Source: Bacteroidales bacterium | GTDB taxonomy: Bacteria > Bacteroidota > Bacteroidia > Bacteroidales > UBA10428 | Direction of reading: 5' to 3' | Length of the DNA: 18,589 bases | NCBI GenBank assembly: GCA_030626465.1 | Contig: DAOUOU010000031.1 | Span: 1-18,589 of the forward strand | Part shown: positions 1 to 7,555 of the stretch, one piece after another | Position numbering within the stretch: the first letter of the stretch is position 1 | Layout: every line of letters starts with the position of its first letter | The notes under the pieces: generated by a model | Database searches by the model: none | Told to the model about the DNA's origin: nothing | What the model saw: the letters and a program-made list of their open reading frames with translations, nothing else | Position numbers and translations under genes: made by a program

Positions 1-1
1 T

Positions 2-112
2 GCTGGCATTAGCGGGGATATGAATCTGGGTGCCTTAATTGATTTGGGCGTACCATCCGAATACCTTTTAAAAGAACTGAAAATACAAAACTACAAAATT
101 ATCAATGCTTAG
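2..112 (+). pseudogene. larC: Truncated larC (nickel-pincer cofactor nickel-insertion protein), N-terminal remnant
   Basis: The reading frame entering from the left edge encodes AGISGDMNLGALIDLGVP, which matches the N-terminal signature of LarC (usual form FAGISGDM.LGALLDLGV). LarC inserts nickel into the pyridinium bis-thiocarboxylate cofactor of lactate racemase LarA and related enzymes. Family members are about 400 residues, but this frame stops at TAG (110-112), some 45 residues into the protein. Neither other frame continues the LarC sequence after the stop, so a simple frameshift is not the explanation. The gene start lies outside the window. I read it as a decayed or deleted gene whose 3' part is gone. 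Family identity is fairly secure from the motif; loss of function is inferred. Confidence 0.6.
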
Positions 113-201
113 ACTCAATTTAAATTATGATAGAAATTTAAGAAAGTTCATGTAAATAATACTCTTTTAAGTAAATTTCTAAGTCATTTAAAGAGAAAGC
201 A

Positions 202-1122
202 ATGAAAAGGAGAGAATTTATTTACAGATCAGTTGCTGCATCAGTAGCTTCAGGTGCCCTGTTTACTATGGGCAGATGGAATACGCTAATGGCTTCGGGC
301 ACCAATCTATCTTTACCTTTCGATCTTGTGGCGGTTAAGAACGGAAGACCGGCTGAAATGTTTGACAAGGGAATTGCTGCCCTTGGTGGTATGAAAAATT
401 TTGTAAAACCTAACCAGACTGTTGTAATAAAGCCAAATATTGGCTGGGATTCAGGTCCTGAACGTGCAGCTAATACCAATCCTGAACTGGTTGGACACAT
501 TGTTAAGCATTGCTTAAATGCCGGGGCAAAGAAAGTAACGGTCTTTGATAATACATGTGATGAATGGACTCGCTGTTACAAGAATTCGGGAATAGAAAAG
601 GCCGTGAAAGACAATGGAGGACAAATGGTTACAGGAAAGATGAAAAATCATTATCACCCTGTTGATATCACCAGGGGGGTATCCCTTAAAAAAAATAAAG
701 TACATGAGCTGATCCTGGAGTCAGATGTATTTATAAATGTACCTGTATTAAAGAACCACGGTGGAGCAACTATGTCACTTACGATGAAAAATCTTATGGG
801 CGCTGTGTGGGATCGTCGTTATTATCATGCAAATGACCTGCACCAATGTATTGCAGATTTTGCAACATATTGTAAACCAGATCTGAATGTAATTGATGGT
901 TTCAGGGTATTGAAAAAGAATGGTCCCAGGGGTGTTTCTGTTAACGACGTGGCAACCATGAAATATCAGATTCTTTCTACCGACATGGTCGCTGCTGATA
1001 CAGCTGCCACCAAAGTGTTTGGTATTGAAACTGACAGGGTCGGACATATTGGTATTGCTGAAAAGATGGGTGTTGGAACAACCGATCTTGATTCATTGAA
1101 TATTAAGCGTATTTCCATCTGA
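202..1122 (+). CDS. DUF362 domain protein with Tat-like signal peptide
   Basis: A 306-residue protein. The N-terminus has a twin arginine (KRREFIYRS) followed by a hydrophobic stretch to about residue 32, so export by the Tat pathway is likely. The rest matches the DUF362 family: VIKPNIGWD near residue 76, a conserved NVPVLKNHGGATMSLTMKNL stretch near 180-199, and a later IDGF motif. DUF362 proteins often sit beside or are fused to ferredoxin domains and are thought to take part in redox or cofactor chemistry, but no reaction is established. The stop codon shares one base with the start of the next gene (TGATG), implying translational coupling to the polyferredoxin. The substrate cannot be read from the sequence. 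Confidence 0.85.
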   Translation: MKRREFIYRSVAASVASGALFTMGRWNTLMASGTNLSLPFDLVAVKNGRPAEMFDKGIAALGGMKNFVKPNQTVVIKPNIGWDSGPERAANTNPELVGHIVKHCLNAGAKKVTVFDNTCDEWTRCYKNSGIEKAVKDNGGQMVTGKMKNHYHPVDITRGVSLKKNKVHELILESDVFINVPVLKNHGGATMSLTMKNLMGAVWDRRYYHANDLHQCIADFATYCKPDLNVIDGFRVLKKNGPRGVSVNDVATMKYQILSTDMVAADTAATKVFGIETDRVGHIGIAEKMGVGTTDLDSLNIKRISI

Positions 1123-2681
1123 TGAAAAAGCAAAGATGGCTGCGTCCTGCAAGGATTATAATCTCTTTACTATTTCTTGGAGGGTTCCTGTTGGTTTTTT
1201 CTGATGTAAAAGCAAAACTTCCTTCGGAGATTACATTGTTTTTTACATCTTTTCAGTTTCTGCCTTCAATTTTGAAGTTTTCTCACTTGCCTGGAATAAT
1301 AGCATCAGGATTTATTCTTATCCTATTGCTGACCATTCTTTCGGGTCGTATATATTGCTCCACTTTTTGTCCGTTGGGAATAATAATGGACATATTAGGA
1401 TATTTTAAAAGGAAACTGCCTGTAAAAGGTAAAAGAAGGAAGTATAAGAAACCGTTAAACTTCATCAGGTATCCGATTTTGGGCTTAGCAATAGTATCCT
1501 TATTTTTCACAGGTATAATTGCACTTAACTTGCTGGATCCATATGCTAATTTTGGCAGGATAGCTTCTACTATTTATCAGCCGGTTTTTATTGCGGTAAA
1601 TAATCTGCTTTCAAAGATACTTATCGGGCTTGAAATTTATTCTGTTCATCCCCTTACAGAAAAGATTTTTCAGCCCTTACCTTTTTTTGGTGGTTTAACG
1701 ATTTTGTTGACAATAGTATTAATGGTGGTTGTTCGTGACAGGTTGTATTGTAATACGATCTGTCCTGTTGGTGCTATTCTGGGACTACTATCAAAAGTAT
1801 CCTTTTTAAAAATCAAGATCAGCAGCACCTCATGTACACGATGTGGTTTATGCCAGTCCTCATGCAAAGCCAATTGTATTAATATTAAGGAACTGAAAGT
1901 GGATGAGACCCGATGTATTTCATGCTTCAATTGCATTGACGTATGTGAGGAATCCTCAATAGCTTATGAAATAGTCTGGAAAAATAAAGCAGTAAAGACT
2001 ACTAAAACAGATAGCAGTAAACGAAGTTTTATTAAGGCAGGTTTGGTATTTCTGGGAGCGTATCCTGTTCTGGCTAAAGCAGGGGAGGTTCAGGAAGATA
2101 GCCACCCCAAGAGATATTGTACCCGTGGTCCTATAAGCCCTCCCGGTTCTCAAAGTATTCAGCATCTGAAAGATCATTGTATTGGATGCCAGCTCTGTAT
2201 TTCTGTTTGTCCCTCGAGAGTATTACAACCTGCTTTTCTGGAGTATGGTTTTACCGGTATGATGCTGCCACGTTTAGATAATAAAGTGGGCTTCTGTAAT
2301 TTTGAATGCACAAAATGTGGTGAAGTATGTCCGTCTGGAGCAATAGTACCACTTACAACTATCGAGAAAAAAACCACCCAGATTGGTACTGTTCAGTTCA
2401 GACAAAGGCTATGTATTGTTGAATCGGAAGGTACGGCATGTGGATCCTGCTCAGAACATTGTCCCACACAGGCAGTATATATGGTACCCTATAAAAATGA
2501 TCTTACCATTCCTGAAGTTAATCCGGATATTTGTGTTGGTTGTGGTGCCTGTGAGCATGCCTGCCCTGTTATTGAGCCTCATCCGGCTATATATGTTTAT
2601 CCAAACGATACACATCAGAAAGCTCTTGAACCTGTAACAGAAAAAGTAGAGGTGGAAACTACGGAGGAATTTCCGTTCTGA
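1122..2681 (+). CDS. Membrane-bound 4Fe-4S polyferredoxin, NapH/NapG-like fusion
   Basis: A 519-residue protein. The N-terminal half resembles the NapH/quinol dehydrogenase membrane subunit, with hydrophobic segments near 12-29, 57-74, 115-138 and 186-204 and two CxxxCP loops (YCSTFCPLG at 78-86, YCNTICPVG at 209-217). Two ferredoxin clusters follow (CTRCGLCQSSC from 238, CISCFNCIDVC from 265). Around 299-320 is SKRSFIKAGLVFLGAYPVLA, an internal Tat-like membrane segment, and behind it is a NapG/MauM-like domain with more cysteine clusters (CIGCQLCISVC from 353, CTKCGEVC from 396, CGSCSEHC from 440, CVGCGACEHAC from 471). It looks like a fusion of an electron-accepting membrane subunit and a periplasmic ferredoxin. 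It probably passes electrons between the quinone pool and the coupled DUF362 protein; that role is inferred. Confidence 0.85.
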   Translation: MKKQRWLRPARIIISLLFLGGFLLVFSDVKAKLPSEITLFFTSFQFLPSILKFSHLPGIIASGFILILLLTILSGRIYCSTFCPLGIIMDILGYFKRKLPVKGKRRKYKKPLNFIRYPILGLAIVSLFFTGIIALNLLDPYANFGRIASTIYQPVFIAVNNLLSKILIGLEIYSVHPLTEKIFQPLPFFGGLTILLTIVLMVVVRDRLYCNTICPVGAILGLLSKVSFLKIKISSTSCTRCGLCQSSCKANCINIKELKVDETRCISCFNCIDVCEESSIAYEIVWKNKAVKTTKTDSSKRSFIKAGLVFLGAYPVLAKAGEVQEDSHPKRYCTRGPISPPGSQSIQHLKDHCIGCQLCISVCPSRVLQPAFLEYGFTGMMLPRLDNKVGFCNFECTKCGEVCPSGAIVPLTTIEKKTTQIGTVQFRQRLCIVESEGTACGSCSEHCPTQAVYMVPYKNDLTIPEVNPDICVGCGACEHACPVIEPHPAIYVYPNDTHQKALEPVTEKVEVETTEEFPF

Positions 2682-2719
2682 CGGAATTGTCTATACAATA
2701 GCTTTATATCGAATTCACG

Positions 2720-4123
2720 TTATTTAATTCCCTTGAACATTCTGCGGAGTCTGATATTGGCAGGGAAATTTTTGTCCCTGTTCAACGATAACCAAATAAA
2801 TCTGGGCTTTCCAACAATGTGATCTTCAGGAACATAACCCCAGTATCTTGAATCGAGACTTCTGTGTCTGTTATCGCCCATCATCCAGTAATAATCCATC
2901 TTAAACGTGTAAGTAGTCGCAGGTTCGCCATTGATATAAATAGTGCTATCTTTTACTTTAAAATCATTTTGTTCATAATAAGCTATTATCCTTTCATACA
3001 GTGGGAGGTTATCCAGGTTGATAGTTATGGTGACTCCTGTTTCAGGTATATAAAAAGGGCCAAAGTAATCAAGATTCCATTCGAAGCGTTTATCGTGCGG
3101 AAACATCTTTTCATCATAATAGTCCGGTTCGCGGAAAAGAGGTTCTATCCCCCGGACAAATTTATTTTTACGCAATATGGTTGTCATTTCTTTAGTTAAG
3201 GGTACCTGCAGGTATCCGCTTCCATATTGGAGGTCTTCCTCACTAATACCTAATTTCTGTAGTTTTTTGACATTCAGTCTGCGGCCATCAGTTATCACAG
3301 CATAATCGTATTGCAGGCCTTCTATTTTTTTCTGTGGTTTTCCGTTGATATGAACTATTCCTCTTATTATCTGTAAGGTATCTCCGGGAATGGCAACGCA
3401 ACGCTTGATATAATTGTCGCGTCTGTCAACCGGACGAACCATAATGTCCTGTTTTGACCACAGATTCTCTCTTCCCAGTCGATAGTACTCCTCCTCAGAT
3501 TTTAATGGTTGCTTTGTATATTGATCAAGGTATTTTAGGTTTTCAGCTTCCGACCGAACCAAATAATAGTAACTGACACTCTGTAGGGACTTGTCTTTAC
3601 AAACAGTATCTCCAGCCGGAAAATTGAATACCACAGGATCATTACGTTTTATTTTCCCAAAACCTTTCAGACGTTTGTAGTGAAGTTTAATCCATTCTAC
3701 ATACGATTTGGCATCAGATCCCGGAATGGTATGTTGCATGAACGGAATTGAGAGAGGTGTGTTTGGAATTCTCGGACCGTATGCTACCTTGCTTACGTAC
3801 AAATGATCACCGATTAAAAGCGATTTTTCCATTGATCCCGTAGGAATTTTGTAGTTCTGAAATAAGAAAATATTGATTATGGTTACAGCAACTACAGCAA
3901 AAATCAATGCATCGAACCATTCAATGGCCCAGTGGTTTTTCCCCTCTCTTTTTTTCCATGGTGTCCAGTTTACTTTTTTTGTAAGATATATATCAACGAT
4001 AACCGGTATTCCAAATAAGTACCAGTAATTTTCAAGCCAGATTACCCAGAAAATATATAGTACAAGTGTGATTAAAAACCTTATTACCTCTCGTTTGCCA
4101 TATTTTTCAATAAACTTCTTCAT
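2720..4123 (-). CDS. lepB: Signal peptidase I (first of two paralogues by position)
   Basis: Type I signal peptidase, which cleaves signal peptides of exported proteins at the outer face of the inner membrane. I chose the ATG at 4123 (467 residues); a TTG at 4150 would add nine residues. N-terminal membrane segments lie near 14-31, 35-47 and 71-88. The nucleophile is Ser97 in IPTGSMEKSLLIGD and the general base is Lys240 in RDNYIKRCVAIPGD. The C-terminal box GDNRHRSLDSRYWG begins near 416. It is much longer than E. coli LepB (324 residues) because of an insertion between the Ser and Lys boxes and another after the Lys box, as is usual in Bacteroidota. It lies downstream of its paralogue in the same orientation, but 408 bases separate them, so it may have its own promoter. 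Confidence 0.93.
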   Translation of the reverse strand: MKKFIEKYGKREVIRFLITLVLYIFWVIWLENYWYLFGIPVIVDIYLTKKVNWTPWKKREGKNHWAIEWFDALIFAVVAVTIINIFLFQNYKIPTGSMEKSLLIGDHLYVSKVAYGPRIPNTPLSIPFMQHTIPGSDAKSYVEWIKLHYKRLKGFGKIKRNDPVVFNFPAGDTVCKDKSLQSVSYYYLVRSEAENLKYLDQYTKQPLKSEEEYYRLGRENLWSKQDIMVRPVDRRDNYIKRCVAIPGDTLQIIRGIVHINGKPQKKIEGLQYDYAVITDGRRLNVKKLQKLGISEEDLQYGSGYLQVPLTKEMTTILRKNKFVRGIEPLFREPDYYDEKMFPHDKRFEWNLDYFGPFYIPETGVTITINLDNLPLYERIIAYYEQNDFKVKDSTIYINGEPATTYTFKMDYYWMMGDNRHRSLDSRYWGYVPEDHIVGKPRFIWLSLNRDKNFPANIRLRRMFKGIK

Positions 4124-4531
4124 TCTTAATTGTATTAATTGGAGAGACAAATTTTGTTATAACTAGTGGTTGAAATTAAACATTTTATTATAAATATCTT
4201 TAAGTTATTGCTACTCAATTATTTATGAAAGTTAAATTTTTTCTTACACAAATTCAAAACAATAACATACAAATAACCCACTTAATAATGGGTGCGAAAG
4301 TAATAATATTTTGATTTATGAAGATGTTAATTTATTTAAAAACTTTTCTGAAGAACCCGCAAGTTCGTACTATATTAAATAACTATCCTGAAAAAAGAGA
4401 ATAGCTGGAAAATGTTTCAAATGCACTCTTTTTTCATAGTTCATGTTTCTACAGAACACCACGTTTCAACTTGAGTAACAAATCAGTACTTGAAGTGCCT
4501 AAAGTGCCTTAAGGCACTGAGTAGTTGCAGA
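4124..4531. other. Intergenic region between the two lepB genes, no gene seen
   Basis: These 408 AT-rich bases hold no convincing reading frame. Three small symmetric elements are visible: a perfect 16-base palindrome AGTGCCTTAAGGCACT at 4503-4518 just downstream of the upstream lepB, a 10-base inverted repeat GAAAAAAGAG/CTCTTTTTTC at 4390-4399 and 4426-4435, and a short ACCCA/TGGGT hairpin near 4278-4293. I found no TAnnTTTG promoter motif for the downstream lepB. Confidence 0.6.
4503..4518. repeat. Perfect 16-base palindrome downstream of lepB
   Basis: AGTGCCTTAAGGCACT is its own reverse complement, and another AAGTGCCT copy lies just before it (4493-4500). It starts 14 bases after the stop of the minus-strand lepB. 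There is no U-run in the transcript beyond it, so it is not a classical terminator. It could be an mRNA 3'-end stabiliser or a unit of an interspersed repeat. Confidence 0.6.
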
Positions 4532-5893
4532 CTATTTAATGATCTTAAGCATTTTTTTCCATCTGATATTGCCGAACCATTTTTTATTTTTATCGATAGA
4601 GAGCCAAACCATAGTTGCTTTCCCAATGATGTGATCTTCCGGAACAAAACCCCAGTAGCGTGAATCATTAGAATTATGCCGGTTATCGCCAAGCATAAAA
4701 AAGTAATCTTTCCTAAAGGTATAGGAATTGGATAATTTATTGTTTATATAGATTGAATCATTTATTACCTGCAGGCTGTTGCCTTCAAAGGCTGTAATGA
4801 TCCTTTGATAAAGAGGTAAATTTTCTGAGCTCAGATTTATTGTTATGTCTTTTTGAGGCACTGTCACGGGACCAAAATTATCCTCGGTCCAGTAATAATC
4901 TTCGTCAAAGGGAAAAATCTGGTTGTTTACAGAGGAAGGATCTATATTTTCGTATCTGACAATGGCTTTAAAATAGGCAGAGTCAAGTAGTTCCCTGTAC
5001 ATTTTTCGGGTTAGCGGAAGACTGTAAATAGAATTAAATTCATTATACTTCACATCGTATAAGGAAACAGCGAGCTTATTAAAGATCATTGTATCTTCGG
5101 CCGTTCCATAAGATTTGAGTGAATAATTATACTGATTTCCTGTAGCAAGGGGTTCAGCCTGTTTATTCACATATGCACGGCCGTGAACGATATGTACCGT
5201 GTCACCTGGCAGTCCTGTAACCCGCTTTATATAATTATCGCGTTTGTCAACCGGACGATATAGTATTTCATAGTTACGCTTAATATATTTCCGTCCATAC
5301 TGTTTTACCATCTGATAATAATTCTTTTCAGGATAATTTTTTATTACCGTGTCACCTTCGGGGTAATTAAACACAACGATCTGGTAATTTCTTAACTTGC
5401 CGGTACCTGCTAATCGACGATAGGGAAAAGTCAGCCAGGTTGCAAATGATTTGCTGTTTTTAGTGAGGGGCAGCACATTATGAGTAAATGGAATGGTAAC
5501 AGGTGTCATTGGTAATCGTGGTCCATAGCGCAATTTGCTTACAAAGATATAATCTCCGACACCCAGGGTTTTCTCCATGGATGAAGTTGGAATAGTATAG
5601 GCTTCAACGAAAAAAGTACGGATAAAGATAGCGAGCAAAACAGCAATTATGAGCGAGTCAAAAAACTCGGTTGATAACTTATATTTTTTCCCAAGGGATT
5701 TTCTTTTACGCCAGAACCGCCAATTTACAAACTTTGTAAGCTGCCAGTCGGCAAGGATAATCAATCCAAAAAGCAACCAGTGACTACCAATCCATAGAAC
5801 AAATAATACATACAGAGTTGAACTAATGAAAAGTCTGAAAAAGGGATTTTTCAAAAGAGCTAACAACTTCGTACTATTTTGCTTCAACCTCAT
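4532..5893 (-). CDS. lepB: Signal peptidase I (second paralogue)
   Basis: A 453-residue type I signal peptidase. Hydrophobic segments lie near 19-34, 36-50 and 78-95. The nucleophile is Ser105 in IPTSSMEKTLGVGD and the general base is Lys223 in KRDNYIKRVTGLPGD; the C-terminal GDNRHNSNDSRYWG box is intact. Both catalytic residues are present, so the enzyme should be active. It shares the whole architecture and many motifs with the neighbouring signal peptidase but has diverged a lot, so the duplication is old and the two may differ in substrates. It starts nine bases after the dapB stop and is almost certainly cotranscribed with it. The dapB-lepB link is common in Bacteroidota. Confidence 0.93.
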   Translation of the reverse strand: MRLKQNSTKLLALLKNPFFRLFISSTLYVLFVLWIGSHWLLFGLIILADWQLTKFVNWRFWRKRKSLGKKYKLSTEFFDSLIIAVLLAIFIRTFFVEAYTIPTSSMEKTLGVGDYIFVSKLRYGPRLPMTPVTIPFTHNVLPLTKNSKSFATWLTFPYRRLAGTGKLRNYQIVVFNYPEGDTVIKNYPEKNYYQMVKQYGRKYIKRNYEILYRPVDKRDNYIKRVTGLPGDTVHIVHGRAYVNKQAEPLATGNQYNYSLKSYGTAEDTMIFNKLAVSLYDVKYNEFNSIYSLPLTRKMYRELLDSAYFKAIVRYENIDPSSVNNQIFPFDEDYYWTEDNFGPVTVPQKDITINLSSENLPLYQRIITAFEGNSLQVINDSIYINNKLSNSYTFRKDYFFMLGDNRHNSNDSRYWGFVPEDHIIGKATMVWLSIDKNKKWFGNIRWKKMLKIIK

Positions 5894-5902
5894 AGAAAAG
5901 AT

Positions 5903-6622
5903 TTATTCAACTTCCATCATATCATCCATTGAATACACCCCTTTTTTATTATAGATGAATTCAGCAGCCAAAACAGCACCAACAGCAAAACCTTTTCTGC
6001 TTTTAGCTGAATGTCTGATTTCAATAAAATCAACTTCTGATTCATAATTAATGGCATGTATGCCGGGAATTTCGTTTTCTCGTTTTGAGGTGATATGAAT
6101 AGTCTGCTTGTTATCATCAGTCCCCGGCTTCCAGTCCTTTTTTCTTTCAAGCTCCTCAATAATGCTTTCGGCAAGGGTAATTGCAGTACCGCTGGGAGTG
6201 TCAAGTTTATGAATATGATGAATCTCTTCAATCTCAACATCGTAATCAGGTAATTTATTCATCATTTTCGCCAGGTGTTTGTTAAGCTTGAATAACAGGT
6301 TAACACCGACACTGAAATTTGAAGCATAAAAGAAAGTACAGTTCTTTTTTTTGCATGTGTTTACTATTTCGGTATACTTGTCAAGCCAGCCTGTAGTACC
6401 ACATACAACCGGAACATTTGCATTAAAGCATCTCATAATATTGGTATAGGCACTTGAGGGAACAGAAAAATCAATAGCTACATCAGCTTCTTGAAGGTTT
6501 TCAATGCTAAACTCATGAGGATTGTCTATGTCAATTTTCAGAACAATCTCATGATTCCTCTTCAAAGCTATTGCTTCTATTTCTTTACCCATTCTACCAT
6601 AACCTATAAGGGCTATTTTCAT
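5903..6622 (-). CDS. dapB: 4-hydroxy-tetrahydrodipicolinate reductase
   Basis: DapB reduces 4-hydroxy-tetrahydrodipicolinate with NAD(P)H in the diaminopimelate/lysine pathway, in the cytoplasm. At 239 residues it is slightly shorter than E. coli DapB (273). The N-terminal nucleotide-binding loop is GYGRMG (7-12), CGTTGW is at 74-79, and the catalytic segment EEIHHIHKLDTPSGTA spans 132-147, with the expected His-His pair (135-136) and Lys139. It is the first gene after the rplT terminator on this strand and leads into lepB nine bases later. The pairing with lepB reflects local gene order rather than a shared pathway. No SD is visible upstream of the ATG. Confidence 0.96.
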   Translation of the reverse strand: MKIALIGYGRMGKEIEAIALKRNHEIVLKIDIDNPHEFSIENLQEADVAIDFSVPSSAYTNIMRCFNANVPVVCGTTGWLDKYTEIVNTCKKKNCTFFYASNFSVGVNLLFKLNKHLAKMMNKLPDYDVEIEEIHHIHKLDTPSGTAITLAESIIEELERKKDWKPGTDDNKQTIHITSKRENEIPGIHAINYESEVDFIEIRHSAKSRKGFAVGAVLAAEFIYNKKGVYSMDDMMEVE

Positions 6623-6641
6623 TTTAATTCTGTTTAATTAT

Positions 6642-6677
6642 CAAAAATAAAAAAGGGAAGCATAATATCTGCTTCCC
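6642..6677 (-). terminator. Rho-independent terminator of the thrS-infC-rpmI-rplT operon
   Basis: On the minus strand an 8-bp perfect stem GGGAAGCA/TGCTTCCC (6670-6677 and 6655-6662) with a 7-base loop is followed by TTTTTTATTTTT. It lies about 230 bases past the rplT stop and 33 bases before dapB, so it ends the ribosomal transcript and separates it from dapB. Confidence 0.85.
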
Positions 6678-6705
6678 AATATAATATTTAAGAAATATTT
6701 TATTT

Positions 6706-6891
6706 AGTGTTTGCAAGAAAATTCCAATTTCTGCGTTACGCTCGTAATGAAAAATGCTCATTTACTATAGTAAACTGTGCTTTTTCATTACTTATTCACA
6801 TTCATAATTATTTTAAATGTGTTCATGAGCTCCCCCGATTACTCGGGGTCGGTTCGCAAGTCTTGAACCTGACGTTTTCTTGTCAAACACT
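6706..6891. repeat. Long palindromic, MITE-like intergenic repeat
   Basis: This 186-base element is bounded by near-perfect inverted ends: AGTGTTTGCAAGAAAA at 6706-6721 and TTTTCTTGTCAAACACT at 6875-6891, differing by one bulged base. Nested inside are an 11-bp inverted repeat GTAATGAAAAA/TTTTTCATTAC (6744-6754 and 6781-6791), a perfect palindrome TTTACTATAGTAAA (6761-6774), and a 6-bp hairpin CCCCGA/TCGGGG (6833-6838 and 6843-6848). No protein is encoded with any confidence. It sits in the 3' untranslated part of the rplT transcript, before the terminator. The structure suggests a mobile miniature element or a repeat family spread through the genome; no clear target-site duplication was seen. 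Confidence 0.65.
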
Positions 6892-6908
6892 GAGTTTTTT
6901 TGCAGATA

Positions 6909-7253
6909 CTATTTAACTGCTTTGATAACTGCTTCAAAAGCATCGGGATGGTTCATAGCCAAATCGGCTAATACTTTGCGATTAAGCAATATACCTTTTT
7001 TATTGACTTTGCCAATAAATTCTGAATAAGACATTCCATAGGGTCGAACTCCGGCATTAATCCTTTGAATCCAAAGCGCTCTGAAATTTCTTTTTTTTGT
7101 TCTTCTGTCCCGATAGGCGTATTCCAGACCTTTTTCGTAGGCATTCTTGGCAACAGTCCATACATTTTTCCGTCGACCAAAATAGCCCCTGGTTTCTTTT
7201 AGTATTTTCTTTCTCCTTTGCCTGGATGCTACTGTGTTTACTGAACGTGGCAT
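6909..7253 (-). CDS. rplT: 50S ribosomal protein L20 (bL20)
   Basis: The 114-residue length is normal for bL20. The sequence opens with PRSVNTVASRQRRKKILK and continues with GYFGRRKN, AYRDRRTKKRNFRALWIQRINAG and a GI.LNRK.LA motif, all typical. bL20 binds 23S rRNA early in large-subunit assembly and is the autogenous repressor of its operon in several phyla. It is last in the thrS-infC-rpmI-rplT operon, 84 bases after rpmI; that spacer can fold (see 7274-7309). Confidence 0.98.
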   Translation of the reverse strand: MPRSVNTVASRQRRKKILKETRGYFGRRKNVWTVAKNAYEKGLEYAYRDRRTKKRNFRALWIQRINAGVRPYGMSYSEFIGKVNKKGILLNRKVLADLAMNHPDAFEAVIKAVK

Positions 7254-7273
7254 TTTACTTCTTTTTATGAATG

Positions 7274-7309
7274 GTTAGCGTCCCTGTTAAGAGGGATCTT
7301 ACGGCTAAC
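7274..7309 (-). promoter_or_regulatory. Hairpin in the rpmI-rplT spacer, possible L20 autoregulatory structure
   Basis: In the transcript a 6-bp stem GTTAGC/GCTAAC and a 5-bp stem AGGGA/TCCCT stack with an asymmetric internal loop (seven bases on one side, one on the other). The structure ends 20 bases before the rplT start codon. L20 represses its operon by binding structured mRNA in E. coli and Firmicutes, so a regulatory role is plausible but inferred. A processing site is an alternative. Confidence 0.4.
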
Positions 7310-7337
7310 TCACTCTGATTAAACATGACTTAAGCTA

Positions 7338-7535
7338 TTATTTCATGGCCAGTAAAAGCTTGGCATTTTTCTCATCGGCTTTATTAACCGTACCATAATA
7401 GCCTAAATTCCTTTTTCTCTTTTTTGATTTTTTTGTCAGAATATGACTTTTATAAGCATGCTTTCTTTTAATCTTTCCTGAACCGGTGAGGGAGAAACGT
7501 TTTTTTGCACCGGCATTCGTTTTCATCTTTGGCAT
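7338..7535 (-). CDS. rpmI: 50S ribosomal protein L35 (bL35)
   Basis: A 65-residue, very basic protein with the bL35 signature MPKMKTNAGAKKRFSLTGSG followed by KIKRKHAYKSHILTKKS. The length is that of the family. It is a structural component of the large ribosomal subunit. It starts 20 bases after infC ends and is cotranscribed with infC and rplT. Confidence 0.97.
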   Translation of the reverse strand: MPKMKTNAGAKKRFSLTGSGKIKRKHAYKSHILTKKSKKRKRNLGYYGTVNKADEKNAKLLLAMK

Positions 7536-7555
7536 TTCTGTTTCTTTATCGTTGT

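Noticed and set aside
2..200. Programmed frameshift joining two larC parts, as in Lactobacillus
   Set aside because: In known cases the first part is much longer, and no other frame after the stop continues the LarC sequence.
2383..2637. 84-codon frame inside the polyferredoxin gene
   Set aside because: It is an out-of-frame shadow of the cysteine-rich C-terminal region.
4483..4692. Minus-strand 69-codon frame overlapping lepB
   Set aside because: It is an alternative frame of the signal peptidase C-terminus, which has a clear motif-bearing frame.
6707..6916. A 69-codon plus-strand reading frame
   Set aside because: It lies inside the palindromic repeat and resembles no protein; its open frame follows from the repeat sequence.
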